From positions 1 through 64,000 of the forward strand of contig CAYZCL010000053.1 of NCBI GenBank assembly GCA_964476595.1: a stretch of DNA of 64,000 nucleotides, in the 5' to 3' direction. Origin of the DNA: JALSRD01 sp964476595 (lineage in GTDB: Bacteria > Desulfobacterota > Desulfobacteria > Desulfobacterales > JALSRD01). Below, one piece after another: positions 1-8,858 of the stretch. Below the pieces are notes generated by a model. The model saw only the letters and a program-made list of their open reading frames with translations. It did no database searches and was not told where the DNA came from. Position 1 is the first letter of the stretch, and each line of letters starts with the position of its first letter. Position numbers and translations under genes: made by a program.

Positions 1-2
1 TG

Positions 3-434
3 ACCTTCGTGCCGCGCCGCAGCCCCTGGGTCTACGAACGGCCCGGCACCCTGCAGACCTCGGTGGGCGGGGCCCTGGACACGGGCGAACACCCGGCCGC
101 AGCCCTGCGCCGCGAGACCTTGGAGGAGTGGGGCCTGGAGATCCGGGATGACGAGATCACCTTCCTGGCCCTGGGGGTCTCGGGAACCACCGGAGAGCCG
201 GACCTGCTGGCACTGGTGCACTCGCGCCTGAGCGCCGACGAGATCCGGCGGCGCTACCGGTACCATGCCGAGCAGGAGGAGTTCACCGCCTTCCGCCAGA
301 TTTCACTGACTCGCGACAACCTCGAAGGCGCCGTGCAACTGCTGGTCAACGGCGACTGGAGCCAGCCCTCGGACCAGGCCGCCTTCTACCTCGCCCTGGT
401 GCGCACCGTCTTCAGCGGCCGCGGCCCCGCCTGA
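3..434 (+). CDS. Nudix hydrolase, 5'-truncated by window edge
   Basis: This is the C-terminal part of a Nudix-family hydrolase, a family that cleaves nucleoside diphosphates linked to another moiety using divalent metal. The frame is open to the window edge, so the true start lies outside; the GTG at position 9 is probably internal. A near-complete Nudix box (G-x5-E-x7-RE-x2-EE-x-G) runs from about position 66: the Gly, the first Glu, RE, EE and the final Gly are all present. The aliphatic residue after RE is Thr. The substrate cannot be read from the sequence. It converges on the exporter operon, with 28 bases between the stop codons. Confidence 0.8.
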   Translation, partial: TFVPRRSPWVYERPGTLQTSVGGALDTGEHPAAALRRETLEEWGLEIRDDEITFLALGVSGTTGEPDLLALVHSRLSADEIRRRYRYHAEQEEFTAFRQISLTRDNLEGAVQLLVNGDWSQPSDQAAFYLALVRTVFSGRGPA

Positions 435-462
435 ACCGGCCAATCGTCCGTACCCCTGCCCT

Positions 463-1587
463 TCAGTACATCCGGTGCCGGAAAAACCACGCCGCCAGGC
501 TCAGGGTGATGGCGGCGATGATGGCCATGGGCCATATCTGGGACCAGTAGTCGGTCAGGCCGGCGCCCTCCAGGAAGGCCCGCCGCACGATCACCAGGAA
601 GTAGCGCATGGGGTCGGCCAGGGTGATGGTCTGCACGGCGGGCGGCATGTTGGCGATGGGCGTGGAGAACCCCGACAAGGTTACGGCCGGCACCAGGAAG
701 ACGAAAGCCCCCAGCAGGGCCTGCTGCTGGGTGGTGCACATGGAGGAGATCATCAGCCCCACGCCGATGGCCGCCAGCACGTAGATCACGAGTCCCACAT
801 ACAGGGCCGCCAGGCTGCCCAGCAGCGGCACCCGAAACCACAGCACGGCCAGGGTGATGATCAGGGTGCCTTCGAAGATGCCGATGATCAGGCCGGGAAC
901 GGCCTTGCCGATGAGAATCTCGACGGGCCGCATGGGGGTCACCAGCAACTGGTCGAAGGTGCCGGCCTCGCGTTCGCGCGCCACTGACAGGGACGTCACC
1001 ACCAGGGTCACCACCAGCGCCAGCAGGGCCACGATTCCCGGTACGATGAACCAGCGGCTCTCCAGGTTGGGGTTGAACCAGGCGCGCAGGTTGAGCCGCG
1101 CCGGCGGCGACACCCCGCCGTGATCCCGGATCCACTGCTCGTTGAAGGCCGTCACGATGTCGCGCACGTAGTTCAGGGCGATCATGGCCGTGTTGGAGTT
1201 GCGGCCGTCGATGATGACCTGCAGGGAGCACCCCCCGCCGTCGAGCAGCCCGTCGGAGCAGCGCGGCCCCAGGTGCAGCACCATCAGCACACGCCCGCTG
1301 TCGATGAGCGGCGCGATTTCACCGTCGCTGTGGAGATGGCGTACCAGTTTGAATCCCCTGGAGGCGGCGAAGCGGGCCACCAGTTCCCGAGAGGCCTGGC
1401 CGCCGTCCTCGTTGAAGACGGCGATGGGCGCCTGCTCCAGGTCGAAGGTGGCCGCGTAGCCGAAGACGATCAGCTGTACCAGGGGCGGCACGATGATCGT
1501 CATGCGCCCCTTCTTGTCTTTCAACAAGGCCAGGAGTTCCTTGACGATCAGGGCCAGAATGCGGCGTACCACGACCTCTCTCCTCAA
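463..1587 (-). CDS. ABC-2 type transporter permease (second subunit)
   Basis: This 374-residue inner-membrane permease has the YbhR/YbhS/YhhJ layout. One N-terminal membrane segment (about residues 28-48) is followed by a long extracytoplasmic domain (about 50-180). About five membrane segments then fill residues 185-370, with the conserved 'EREAGTFDQLLVTP' region between the first two. It is the last gene of a four-gene minus-strand operon (HlyD, double ATPase, permease, permease), and its start overlaps the stop of the preceding permease by four bases. The pair should form the transmembrane channel of an exporter. The substrate is unknown; relatives export drugs or small hydrophobic molecules. 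Confidence 0.9.
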   Translation of the reverse strand: MRREVVVRRILALIVKELLALLKDKKGRMTIIVPPLVQLIVFGYAATFDLEQAPIAVFNEDGGQASRELVARFAASRGFKLVRHLHSDGEIAPLIDSGRVLMVLHLGPRCSDGLLDGGGCSLQVIIDGRNSNTAMIALNYVRDIVTAFNEQWIRDHGGVSPPARLNLRAWFNPNLESRWFIVPGIVALLALVVTLVVTSLSVAREREAGTFDQLLVTPMRPVEILIGKAVPGLIIGIFEGTLIITLAVLWFRVPLLGSLAALYVGLVIYVLAAIGVGLMISSMCTTQQQALLGAFVFLVPAVTLSGFSTPIANMPPAVQTITLADPMRYFLVIVRRAFLEGAGLTDYWSQIWPMAIIAAITLSLAAWFFRHRMY

Positions 1588-2711
1588 TCCAGACGTTTTC
1601 GGGTTTTGCGGCGCACGACGGCCAGGAAAAACAGCGCCATGGCCGCCAGTGCGGCGGCATTGGGCCAGATGACGCTCCAGACGTCGCCGGCCAGGAAGAC
1701 GGTCTGAAGGATGGCCACGTAGTAGCGGGCCGCGATGATGTACGTCAGGTTACGGATGCCGGCCGGCATGCTGGCGATGTCGAAGATGAAGCCCGACAGC
1801 AGAAAGGCGGGCAGGAACGTCACGATGATGGCGACCTGGGCGGCCACGAACTGGTTGCGCGAGAGGGTGGAGATCAGCAGCCCCATACCCAGGGCGGTGA
1901 GCAGAAAGAGCGCCGAGCAGCCGAACAGCACGGCCATGGAACCCCGCAGGGGCACCTGGAAGACCAGCAGGGCCATGGCGACCGACAGGGTCAGGCCGCC
2001 CATGCCCAGGATGAAGTAGGGCAGCAGCTTGCCCAGCAGGATCTCACGCACGCTGACGGGCGTCACCAGCAGGGCCTCCATGGTTCCCCGCTCCCACTCG
2101 CGGGAGATGACCAGCGCCGTCAGCAGTGCCCCGATAAGCGTCATGATCACCGCGATGATGCCCGGCACCAAGTAGTTGCGGCTGCGGACCTCGGGATTGT
2201 ACCAGATACGCTGCTCCACGCGCACGGGCATGTTCAGCTCACCGCCTCCCTCGAGGGCCTGCTGGTCGAGCCACTTCACCCACACCCCCTGCACGTAACC
2301 CTGGATCAGCCGTCCGCTGTTGGCGTCCACCCCGTTGACGATCACGCTGATGGGGGGAGCGTCTTTTTTGAGGTAGTCGCGGCCGAAATTGGCCCGCAGC
2401 CAGACGATGCCGTCCACGATGCGGTGCCGCAGGGCCGTCTCGGCCTCCTGGATGGTGTGCATGGGGATGGGTTGGAAATATTCCGACTGGTAGAATCCCG
2501 CCGTGAAGCTCATCGTGCGCGGATCGGGTTTTTCCACCACCAGGGCCAGGGGGACGTGTTTGGCGTCCAGGGAAACACCGTAGCCGAAGAGCAGCAGCAG
2601 GATCATCGGCAGCACGAAGGCGATGGCAATGCTGGAGGGGTCGCGCAGGATCTGCAGCCACTCCTTGCGGACCATCCCCCGCAGCCGCATGAAACCGCCC
2701 CCCCGCTTCAC
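1584..2711 (-). CDS. ABC-2 type transporter permease (first subunit)
   Basis: This permease is homologous to the next gene in the operon. A membrane segment around residues 22-45 is followed by a large periplasmic loop, then a C-terminal block of about five membrane segments that begins near the 'EWERGTMEALLVTP' motif. I placed the start at the GTG at 2711 because it overlaps the TGA of the ATPase gene (GTGA) and has a GAGGG sequence just upstream. An ATG at 2690 is the alternative and would give 368 residues. The frame is open further upstream, but there it overlaps the ATPase gene in another frame and is not coding. Confidence 0.88.
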   Translation of the reverse strand: MKRGGGFMRLRGMVRKEWLQILRDPSSIAIAFVLPMILLLLFGYGVSLDAKHVPLALVVEKPDPRTMSFTAGFYQSEYFQPIPMHTIQEAETALRHRIVDGIVWLRANFGRDYLKKDAPPISVIVNGVDANSGRLIQGYVQGVWVKWLDQQALEGGGELNMPVRVEQRIWYNPEVRSRNYLVPGIIAVIMTLIGALLTALVISREWERGTMEALLVTPVSVREILLGKLLPYFILGMGGLTLSVAMALLVFQVPLRGSMAVLFGCSALFLLTALGMGLLISTLSRNQFVAAQVAIIVTFLPAFLLSGFIFDIASMPAGIRNLTYIIAARYYVAILQTVFLAGDVWSVIWPNAAALAAMALFFLAVVRRKTRKRLD

Positions 2712-4459
2712 GCCGCCCTCACTTTCTCGCGGCGGGCTTCCAGCAGGCCGATGAAGGCGTCTTCCATGGTTACCTCCGGCCGTCCCTGCCGCTGGAAGAG
2801 GGACTTGGTCTCCTCGGGAGTACCGGCCGTCAGGACCTCCCCTTCGGCCATGATCACCAGGCGGTCGCAGTACTCGGCCTCTTCCATGAAATGGGTGGTC
2901 ACCAGCACGGTGACCCCCTGCTCGGCCAAGGCGTTGATGTGCACCCAGAACTCGCGGCGTGCCAGCGGGTCCACCCCGGAGGTAGGCTCGTCGAGAAACA
3001 GGATTCCGGGTTCGTGCATCAGGGCCACCGACAGGGCCAGGCGTTGCTTGAAGCCCAGCGGCAGGCTGGCGCTGCGCGTATCGGCGAACTCCTCCAGGCC
3101 GAAGGTGGCCAGCGCCCACTGCATGCGTTCGCGCTGCCGCTTGCCCCTGAGCCCGTAAGCGCTGCTGAAAAAGCGCAGGTTCTGCACCACGGACAGCTCG
3201 CCGTAGAGGGAAAACTTCTGGGCCATGTACCCGATGCGGGCACGGGCGCGGGCGGCGGCGCGCCGCAGGTCTACACCGTCCACCAGGCAGCGGCCGTCGG
3301 AAATGGGCAGCAGGCCGCACAGCATGCGGAAGGTGGTCGTCTTGCCGGCGCCGTTGGCCCCCAGCAGGCCGAAAACCTCACCGCGCCGCACGCGGAAGTC
3401 GATACCCCGCACGGCGTAAAAGTCGCCGAAGCGCCGCGTGAGGTTCTCCACCACGATGGCGTCCCGGCCTGCGGCACCCTCGACCGGCCGTCGCACCCGG
3501 ATGGCGCTGCCGCCGTCGCCGGCGTCCGTCCTTTTCTTGAGCAGGTCGATGAAGCTGTCCTCGAAACGGGGCTCGACGGCTTCGGCGCGGATCCCCTCGA
3601 CGTCCGGCAGCCAAACGCCGGGGTTTTCGGCTTCCAGGGTGACCACCCGAACCCCGCGGCCGAGGATGAGGGCGTCGAGTACCTTCTCGCTGCGGGCCAG
3701 GTCGGCCTGCAGGCGGCGTTTGCTGATGCCCGGCGCGGTCACGAACCAGGTGCGGCCGACGACCTTGCGGCTGAAGCTCTCCGGCGGCCCCTGGCCCAGC
3801 ACCTGGCCGCGGTGCATGAGCACCACGTCGCGGCAGCGCTCGGCCTCATCCAGGTAGGCCGTGCTGAGCAGCACGCTCATGCCCTCCTTTTCCACCAGGC
3901 GATAAACGATCTGCCATAGCTCGCGACGCGAGACCGGGTCGACTCCCACGGTGGGTTCGTCCAGCAGCAGCAGTCGGGGCGGCCGCACCAGCGTGCACAC
4001 CAGTCCCAGCTTCTGTTTCATGCCTCCCGACAGGCGGCCGGCCAGCCGTCCCATGAAGGGTTCCAGCCCCGCCATGTCCAGCAGCTCGCCGTAGCGCGCG
4101 GCGCGCCGGTCATGCGGCACGCCCTGCAGGTCGGCGTAGAGCGCCATGTTCTCCGAGACGGTGAGATCCTCGTAGAGCCCGAAGCGCTGCGGCATGTAGC
4201 CGATGCTGGCCTGAACCTCCAGGGGGCTCTTGACCGCGTCGATGCCGATCACAGACACGTCCCCGCTGTCCGGTGTCAGCAGGCCCGCGCACAGGCGCAT
4301 GAGGGTGGTCTTGCCGGCCCCGTCGGGCCCGATGAGGCCAGTGACCATGCCGGGCCGCACCGCCAGGTCGACCCCGTCCAGGGCCGTAATGCAGCGCTTG
4401 CCCACCGTAAAGGTGCGCACCACGCGCCGCAATTCGATGACGGGCCGGGAAGCGTTCAC
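2708..4459 (-). CDS. ABC transporter with two fused ATPase domains (YbhF-like)
   Basis: This 583-residue protein contains two complete ABC ATPase domains in tandem. The first (about 1-230) has Walker A 'GPDGAGKTT', signature 'LSGGMKQK' and Walker B 'LLLLDEPT'. The second (about 335-575) has Walker A 'GANGAGKTT', a weaker signature 'LPLGFKQR' and Walker B 'ILFLDEPT'. A linker of about 100 residues separates them. This arrangement is typical of YbhF-type exporters that work with two ABC-2 permeases and a HlyD adaptor, all of which are adjacent here. The second signature departs from LSGGQ, as is common in fused ATPases of this type. It powers export from the cytoplasmic face. Confidence 0.92.
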   Translation of the reverse strand: MNASRPVIELRRVVRTFTVGKRCITALDGVDLAVRPGMVTGLIGPDGAGKTTLMRLCAGLLTPDSGDVSVIGIDAVKSPLEVQASIGYMPQRFGLYEDLTVSENMALYADLQGVPHDRRAARYGELLDMAGLEPFMGRLAGRLSGGMKQKLGLVCTLVRPPRLLLLDEPTVGVDPVSRRELWQIVYRLVEKEGMSVLLSTAYLDEAERCRDVVLMHRGQVLGQGPPESFSRKVVGRTWFVTAPGISKRRLQADLARSEKVLDALILGRGVRVVTLEAENPGVWLPDVEGIRAEAVEPRFEDSFIDLLKKRTDAGDGGSAIRVRRPVEGAAGRDAIVVENLTRRFGDFYAVRGIDFRVRRGEVFGLLGANGAGKTTTFRMLCGLLPISDGRCLVDGVDLRRAAARARARIGYMAQKFSLYGELSVVQNLRFFSSAYGLRGKRQRERMQWALATFGLEEFADTRSASLPLGFKQRLALSVALMHEPGILFLDEPTSGVDPLARREFWVHINALAEQGVTVLVTTHFMEEAEYCDRLVIMAEGEVLTAGTPEETKSLFQRQGRPEVTMEDAFIGLLEARREKVRAA

Positions 4460-4469
4460 CGGGCGCGCC

Positions 4470-5504
4470 TCACTTGTCTTCCCCGGTTTTTTTGCAGGGG
4501 GGCCGGGACGACGATTTGGGCTGCTTCAGGTCCACGGTGACCGTCACCGGCATGCCCAGCCGCAGCTCGTTGCGGGGGTTGCAGACGAAAACGCGCACGC
4601 GGTAGACCAGCTTGGTACGCAGTTCCGGGGTTTCCACCGTCTTGGGGGTAAACTCGGCCGTGGGAGAAATGAACCCGATCCAGCCGCGATAGGTCTTACC
4701 GGGAAAGCTGTCCGTGGTGATTTCGGCCAGCATGCCCTCTTTGACCTTGCCCAGGTCGGGCTCCGGCACGTAGGCCCGCACCCACACCGGGTTGGTCAGG
4801 GCCAGGGTGAACACCGGCCGGGAGGCGAAGGCGATGGCCCCCGGCTCCAGGATGCGGTTGCGGATGATGCCGTCTTCCGGCGCATACAGCTTGGTGTCCC
4901 TGAGTTTCTGCTTGGCTAGGTTCAGGGCGGCCTGCAGCGATTTGAGCGTGGCCCGGGCGCGGGCGATGTCCTGTTTGCGCGGCCCTTCGATGGCCAGCGA
5001 CAGGGCCTGTTTGGCGGCCTCCAGTTGGGCGCGGGCGGTTTTGAGCGTCGACTCGGCGTTGTCCAGCTGCTGCTTGGACACCTGATTGACCAGGGCCAGG
5101 TTGCGGATGCGGCGGTAGGTGCGTTCGGCGTCCTGCAGCTGGGCCTGACGCGCCCTGACCTCGGCACGCGCCTTCTTGATTTCCTGGGGTCGGGTGCCGG
5201 CCAGCAGGCGATCCAACAGCTGCTGCTGCGCCTCCACCTGGGCCTTGAGCTGATCCACTGCGTAGCGATAGCGCACCGGGTCCAGGGCGGCCAGCAGCTG
5301 TCCCTTGCGCACCGGGTCGCCTTCGTCGACCCGCAGTTCCTGGATGCGCCCGCTATCCTGGAAGGCCAGCTGAACCTCCCGAATGTCCACGTTTCCGTAA
5401 AGAAAGAGCTTGTCTTTGGGGCCCTCTTCCCGGCGGTCGTAAAACTTGTAGGCCCCGAAGGCGACCAGCGCGATAATCGGTATCAGCAGAAACTTTTTTT
5501 TCAT
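4470..5504 (-). CDS. HlyD/YbhG-family membrane fusion protein
   Basis: This is the periplasmic adaptor of the exporter. It begins with a lysine-rich start and a single membrane anchor (about residues 4-20), followed by the first half of a lipoyl/barrel-sandwich domain. A long alpha-helical hairpin rich in Ala, Arg, Gln and Leu (about 75-205) comes next, then the second barrel half ('YAPEDGIIRNR') and a beta-barrel. I chose the ATG at 5504, which begins with the anchor, over more upstream in-frame starts that would add residues without a signal. It is the first gene of the operon; the ATPase gene follows after 10 bases. The C-terminal tail (PKSSSRPPCKKTGEDK) is hydrophilic. Confidence 0.9.
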   Translation of the reverse strand: MKKKFLLIPIIALVAFGAYKFYDRREEGPKDKLFLYGNVDIREVQLAFQDSGRIQELRVDEGDPVRKGQLLAALDPVRYRYAVDQLKAQVEAQQQLLDRLLAGTRPQEIKKARAEVRARQAQLQDAERTYRRIRNLALVNQVSKQQLDNAESTLKTARAQLEAAKQALSLAIEGPRKQDIARARATLKSLQAALNLAKQKLRDTKLYAPEDGIIRNRILEPGAIAFASRPVFTLALTNPVWVRAYVPEPDLGKVKEGMLAEITTDSFPGKTYRGWIGFISPTAEFTPKTVETPELRTKLVYRVRVFVCNPRNELRLGMPVTVTVDLKQPKSSSRPPCKKTGEDK

Positions 5505-5901
5505 CTGAACGACTCCGCTTTTCCGCAATCCTGTGGCTGTCTCACGGCAGACAACCTGAATCCGTGCATATGTCGAAAACAAAATACAGTAATACATTCG
5601 AGGCCGCAGGTAAAGCGGCCTTTTTTACTCGGGGCAGCCATGGGTCGCTGCCGGCGCCGCTCCGGCTCCGAAAACAACCATGCGTCAGGATGCGCACGCG
5701 GCGTCTTTTTCCGGCACGCACGATTCGCATTTGCCGACGGGCTTTGCTTCGTGTTAAGCTGCCGCCGTGCGGCAAACAAAAGGGGGAACACGGCCCCAAG
5801 CGGACCGGGGGGCCGAAACCCGCCCCGGCCGGCGGGAGTCCAGCCCCTGGTGCCGCCAACGGCCACAGCGATGCCGATGGGTGGTCGAAGACAGGACGGT
5901 T
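5505..5901. other. Intergenic region upstream of the divergent exporter operon
   Basis: About 400 bases lie between the HlyD start (minus strand) and the EmrE-like remnant (plus strand). A hairpin with a T-run (5601-5626) is the only clear structure. The stretch around 5575-5600 is AT-rich and is a reasonable place for the minus-strand exporter promoter, but no convincing -35/-10 pair was found. No coding sequence was recognised. Confidence 0.5.
5601..5626 (+). terminator. Rho-independent terminator-like hairpin
   Basis: Perfect 7-bp arms (AGGCCGC and GCGGCCT) with a 7-base loop are followed by a run of six T on the plus strand. The structure is clear, but no plus-strand gene precedes it. 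It may stop antisense transcription into the exporter promoter region or be the relic of a lost gene. Confidence 0.6.
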
Positions 5902-6447
5902 ATGGTAAAGCTGATTGCCTTGGGGATTCTTTCCGGTGCTTTTTTCAGCGCCACCTTCATCCTCAACGAACTGATGCACGTTGAAGGGGGGCACTGGGTG
6001 TGGTCGGCTTCCCTGCGGTACATTTTCACCATTGCGTTCCTGGCCGGGATCGTTCTTTTCAGCGGTGGAGTGAAGCAGTTGCGCGGTGTTGTGAAACTGT
6101 TCGCTTCCCATTGGGTGTTCTGGACCATGGCCGGGAGCATCGGGTTCGGCGGGTTCTACGGCTTGCTCTGTTTCAGCGCCGATTTCGCCCCCGGCTGGGT
6201 AGTGGCGGCCACCTGGCAATTCACGATCGTCGCCAGCCTGTTCGTGTTTATGCTGTTCGGCCGGAAGTTCCCCCGGCGAATATGGTTTTTTTCGCTGCTC
6301 ATTTTTACGGGCGTGCTGCTGGTCAACCTGTCCCGCGTGGACGTGTTCGACGTCGGGCCCCAGCTCTCCGGTTGTTTGCCGGTACTGGCGGCGGTTGTCC
6401 GCCTTTTACGTGAATGTCTTCGGGTGCACGGAGAAGCCGCTCCGTAA
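5902..6447 (+). pseudogene. EmrE-type multidrug efflux transporter, 3'-truncated
   Basis: From the ATG at 5902 the frame encodes about 150 residues typical of the 'multidrug resistance efflux transporter' branch of the drug/metabolite superfamily. It begins with a membrane helix (LIALGILSGAFFSATFILN). The motif 'WSASLRY' and repeated hydrophobic segments (about 25-48, 65-95, 99-115, 123-140) follow. Family members are about 300 residues long. Here the homology stops near position 6370, and the frame then runs out of phase into sequence belonging to a VOC gene. I read this as a deletion that removed the 3' half. It is unlikely to make a working transporter. Confidence 0.7.
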
Positions 6448-6796
6448 GGCGCTCTCGGTCCCTTGGCTGGACCGCGCCACCGGGTTGTCCGGCGCCGTGC
6501 TGGAAGGCATGCACCTGCTGCTGCCGGGGTACGGCGAAGACGGTCCCACGCTGGAGATTTTCTCTTACAGCGACATGCATGTCTCCGCCCCCATGATGGC
6601 CGATCACACGGGCTTTACGCACATCGCCTTCGCGGTAGACGATGTGCGGCAGACGCTGCAGGCCGCGATTCGAAGCGGCGGCACAATGCTGGGAGAGGTC
6701 ACCGAAAGGGAAGTCGCGGGTGTGGGGCTCCTGACTTTCGTTTACTTCAGGGATCCCGGGGGAAACATCGTGGAGATTCAGTCGTGGCGCAGGTAG
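6383..6796 (+). pseudogene. VOC/glyoxalase-family protein, 5'-truncated
   Basis: The frame encodes the body of a vicinal-oxygen-chelate (glyoxalase/bleomycin-resistance-like) protein, including 'SAFYVNVFGC', 'FTHIAFAVDDV' and the terminal 'YFRDPGGNIVEIQSW' with a metal-ligand-type Glu. Family-like sequence begins around 'WRRLSAFY' (6383) and lacks the usual first 12-15 residues with the first metal ligand. Upstream in the same DNA is the EmrE remnant in another frame. A TTG at 6395 could start translation but has no good ribosome-binding site. I interpret this as the second half of a deletion fusion; residual expression cannot be excluded. Confidence 0.65.
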
Positions 6797-6856
6797 GCGG
6801 TATTTTCTGCGGAATCGAAGCGGTCTGAAAACCAGAAAGTCGGAAAGGAGAACACC

Positions 6857-7176
6857 GTGTCCGAAGCCTTGGTGCTCATCGACATACAGAGAGATTATTT
6901 CCCCGGCGGCCGCATGGAGGTGGACCGTGCGGTCGATGCCGCCGGGTAGGTCTGGGAGCTGTTTGCGTTTTTTTCGCGCCACCGGCCGACCCGTGGTTCA
7001 CGTCCGGCACCTGTCGACCCGTCCGGGCATCGCGAGCGCGGAGATACACGCAAGCGTCCGCCGCCCTGGTGCACGCTGCATACATGGCCGTGCTAAACGC
7101 CGTGTATGCCGATGTCAAGGCAACCCGCGATGTCATTGACGCCATGGCGGCCCAGGCGCCGGGGATTTCCTCATGA
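6857..7176 (+). pseudogene. Isochorismatase-family cysteine hydrolase, decayed
   Basis: A GTG at 6857 with an AAGGAG site six bases upstream begins 'ALVLIDIQRDYFPGG', the typical start of isochorismatase-like hydrolases with the catalytic Asp. The frame meets a TAG at 6947. It then reappears in other phases: 'RATGRPVVHVRHLSTRPG' after a T-homopolymer near 6966-6972, and near the end 'VHAAYMAVLNAVYADVKATR', which matches the family C-terminus. The middle of the gene, about half of the usual 180 residues and including the catalytic Cys region, is missing. At least one nonsense change, one frameshift and one internal deletion are needed to explain it. Confidence 0.75.
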
Positions 7177-7197
7177 CCCACGGCGCCGATGAGAACA

Positions 7198-8544
7198 TCA
7201 GTCACATCCAGCCTCGTAGTAATTGAGGTGGGTTTCCTTGAGCTCGACGACGGTTTTTTTGGATCTGCCGAGGAACTCGTCCGAGCCCGTGACGTAAAAG
7301 CCCTTTCCTTGGGCGCCCCTTTTATCGAAGTAGACGCGCCGCGCCGCCAGGTGCTGTTTGACGGTGGCGGAAGTACAGATGGGAAAGGGTTGACAGCGTC
7401 CTTCCTCGTAGTGGTTCAGGGCGGTTTCCTTGAGTTCGACGACGGTTTTTTTGGATCTGCCGAGGAACTCGTCCGAGCCCGTGACATAGAAGCCCTTTCC
7501 CTGGGCGCCCCTTTTGTCGAAGTAGACGCGCCGTGCCGCCAGGTGCTGCTTGACGGTGGCGGAAGTACAGATGGGAAAGGGTTGACAGCGTCCTTCCTCG
7601 TAGTAGCCGGGGGAGACTTCCTTGAGTTCGACGAGGGCGCTGCCCCTGGTGCCCAAGAACTGCCCCGACCCCTTGGCATAGTAGCCTCTCCCCTGGTCGC
7701 CGTCTTTATCGAAATAGGCCCTTCCGGCCCGCAGATGCCGCTTGTTGCGGTCCGTGGTGCAGGTTGGCTGGAAATCGACACCCCCCTCGTCTACGGTTCC
7801 GTCGCAGTCGTTGTCCACGAAGTCGCCGTCGATCTCGACGGCACCGGGGTGGATGCGGGCGTCGTTGTCGTCACAGTCGCCGCCGCCGACGGCCTTGGCC
7901 GTGTACCCGTCGCCATCCACGTCGGTCAGATCGGCCCCGCTGCAGTCCTGGTCGATGCCGTCGTAAGGGATTTCGGTGGCCCCCGGGTGTACCGACCGGT
8001 CGTCGTCGTCGCAGTCGCCGTCACAGGTGGTGACCCCGTCGCCATCGCGGTCGTAGCACTCGACTGTGGCCTTGCCCAGGTCCAGGGTGTAAATGCTGGA
8101 ATCGTGTTCGCCCGAATCCCAGTACCCCCAGGAGCCCTCCGCAATACCGATACCGGCCACATTGAACGCCGGGTTGATCATGTTGGCGTAGTGGCCCGGC
8201 GAGTTTTTCCAACCGTTGAAAACACGCTGCGCCTCGGGCGTGCCGGTGTGGGCGTAGATGTTTTCCCCCCAGCTGCCGTAAAACCCCTCGGCGTTGATAC
8301 GGTCGCCCGGTGTGCGGCCGTCCAGGGATTCGTGCGCGAAGTAGTCCCTGGCCAGCATGTCGTCGGAGTGCGCCCGGGCTGCCGCGTCCAGGCGTGCATC
8401 GAAGGTCAGCACCGACCTTCCCAGGGAGAGTCTCTCCGCGTTGATGAGCGCAAGCAGTTCTTCACGGACACCGGCCCAGGCCGTGGCCGCCAGTAGAAGG
8501 GTTGCCAGCACCATCGCCATGGCCGCGATTCGTCTTCTGTTCAT
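7198..8544 (-). CDS. Secreted CAP/SCP-domain protein with MopE-type Ca-binding motifs and three C-terminal repeats
   Basis: This 448-residue protein begins with a signal peptide (about 1-24, ending AWA). A CAP/SCP domain follows (about 25-155, including 'GENIYAHTG' and 'SPGHYANMINP'). Two copies of an Asp-rich putative metal-binding motif come next (about 160-255; 'DGDCDDDDRSVHPGA', 'GGGDCDDNDARIHPGA'), as in MopE-like extracellular proteins. The C-terminus is three tandem 64-residue repeats containing 'AYFDKDGDQGRGYY' or 'VYFDKRGAQGKGFYV' and 'ELKE..YYEEG'. I do not recognise the repeat as a named family. The gene stands alone on the minus strand. It is probably exported and calcium-stabilised; its function is unknown. 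Confidence 0.85.
   Translation of the reverse strand: MNRRRIAAMAMVLATLLLAATAWAGVREELLALINAERLSLGRSVLTFDARLDAAARAHSDDMLARDYFAHESLDGRTPGDRINAEGFYGSWGENIYAHTGTPEAQRVFNGWKNSPGHYANMINPAFNVAGIGIAEGSWGYWDSGEHDSSIYTLDLGKATVECYDRDGDGVTTCDGDCDDDDRSVHPGATEIPYDGIDQDCSGADLTDVDGDGYTAKAVGGGDCDDNDARIHPGAVEIDGDFVDNDCDGTVDEGGVDFQPTCTTDRNKRHLRAGRAYFDKDGDQGRGYYAKGSGQFLGTRGSALVELKEVSPGYYEEGRCQPFPICTSATVKQHLAARRVYFDKRGAQGKGFYVTGSDEFLGRSKKTVVELKETALNHYEEGRCQPFPICTSATVKQHLAARRVYFDKRGAQGKGFYVTGSDEFLGRSKKTVVELKETHLNYYEAGCD
7201..7776. repeat. Three 192-bp coding tandem repeats
   Basis: Within the 3' end of the CAP/SCP gene the sequence repeats with a period of 192 bp (64 codons); landmarks are GAC codons at 7438 and 7630. 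The two copies nearest the stop (about 7201-7400 and 7401-7592) are almost identical in DNA. The third (about 7593-7776) is diverged. The pattern points to recent duplication of one repeat. Confidence 0.85.
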
Positions 8545-8858
8545 GAGTGCTCCCGTGTGTTGCGGGCGGCGGACGGTCCGCCTGCCGTTTTTTGTAATTC
8601 AAAGGGCAAATATGGGATGTCGGGCGTGCGGTTTCCGGTAATGCGCGCACCGCGGCACCGCAGTCCGGGCGGGGCATTGCGCTGCGGCCGCCGCCTTGCG
8701 GTTTCGGCCGATTTCCGCACACTGTTCGATAGATGCAATATTCGTGCAAGCGTGGATCGGTTGTCACGGGAAAGCATTCACCGCGTGGCGGCGGCTCCCG
8801 GTCGCAGGTCGTCCGGGGAGCACCCGGGAAGCCGGTGACAATCCGCGGTCAGCGCCGT
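8545..8858. other. Intergenic region, nothing recognised
   Basis: These 314 bases separate the start of the CAP/SCP gene and the stop of the QueG-like gene. They should contain the minus-strand promoter of the CAP/SCP gene, but no clear promoter, terminator or coding signal was found. Short open frames here are not supported. Confidence 0.5.

Noticed and set aside
6947..6949. TAG in the isochorismatase remnant as a recoded pyrrolysine codon
   Set aside because: Further frame changes and a large internal deletion follow, so decay is simpler.
7201..7776. Direct repeats suggesting a CRISPR-like array
   Set aside because: The period of 192 bp is a multiple of three, without short repeats and unique spacers; the repeats are coding.
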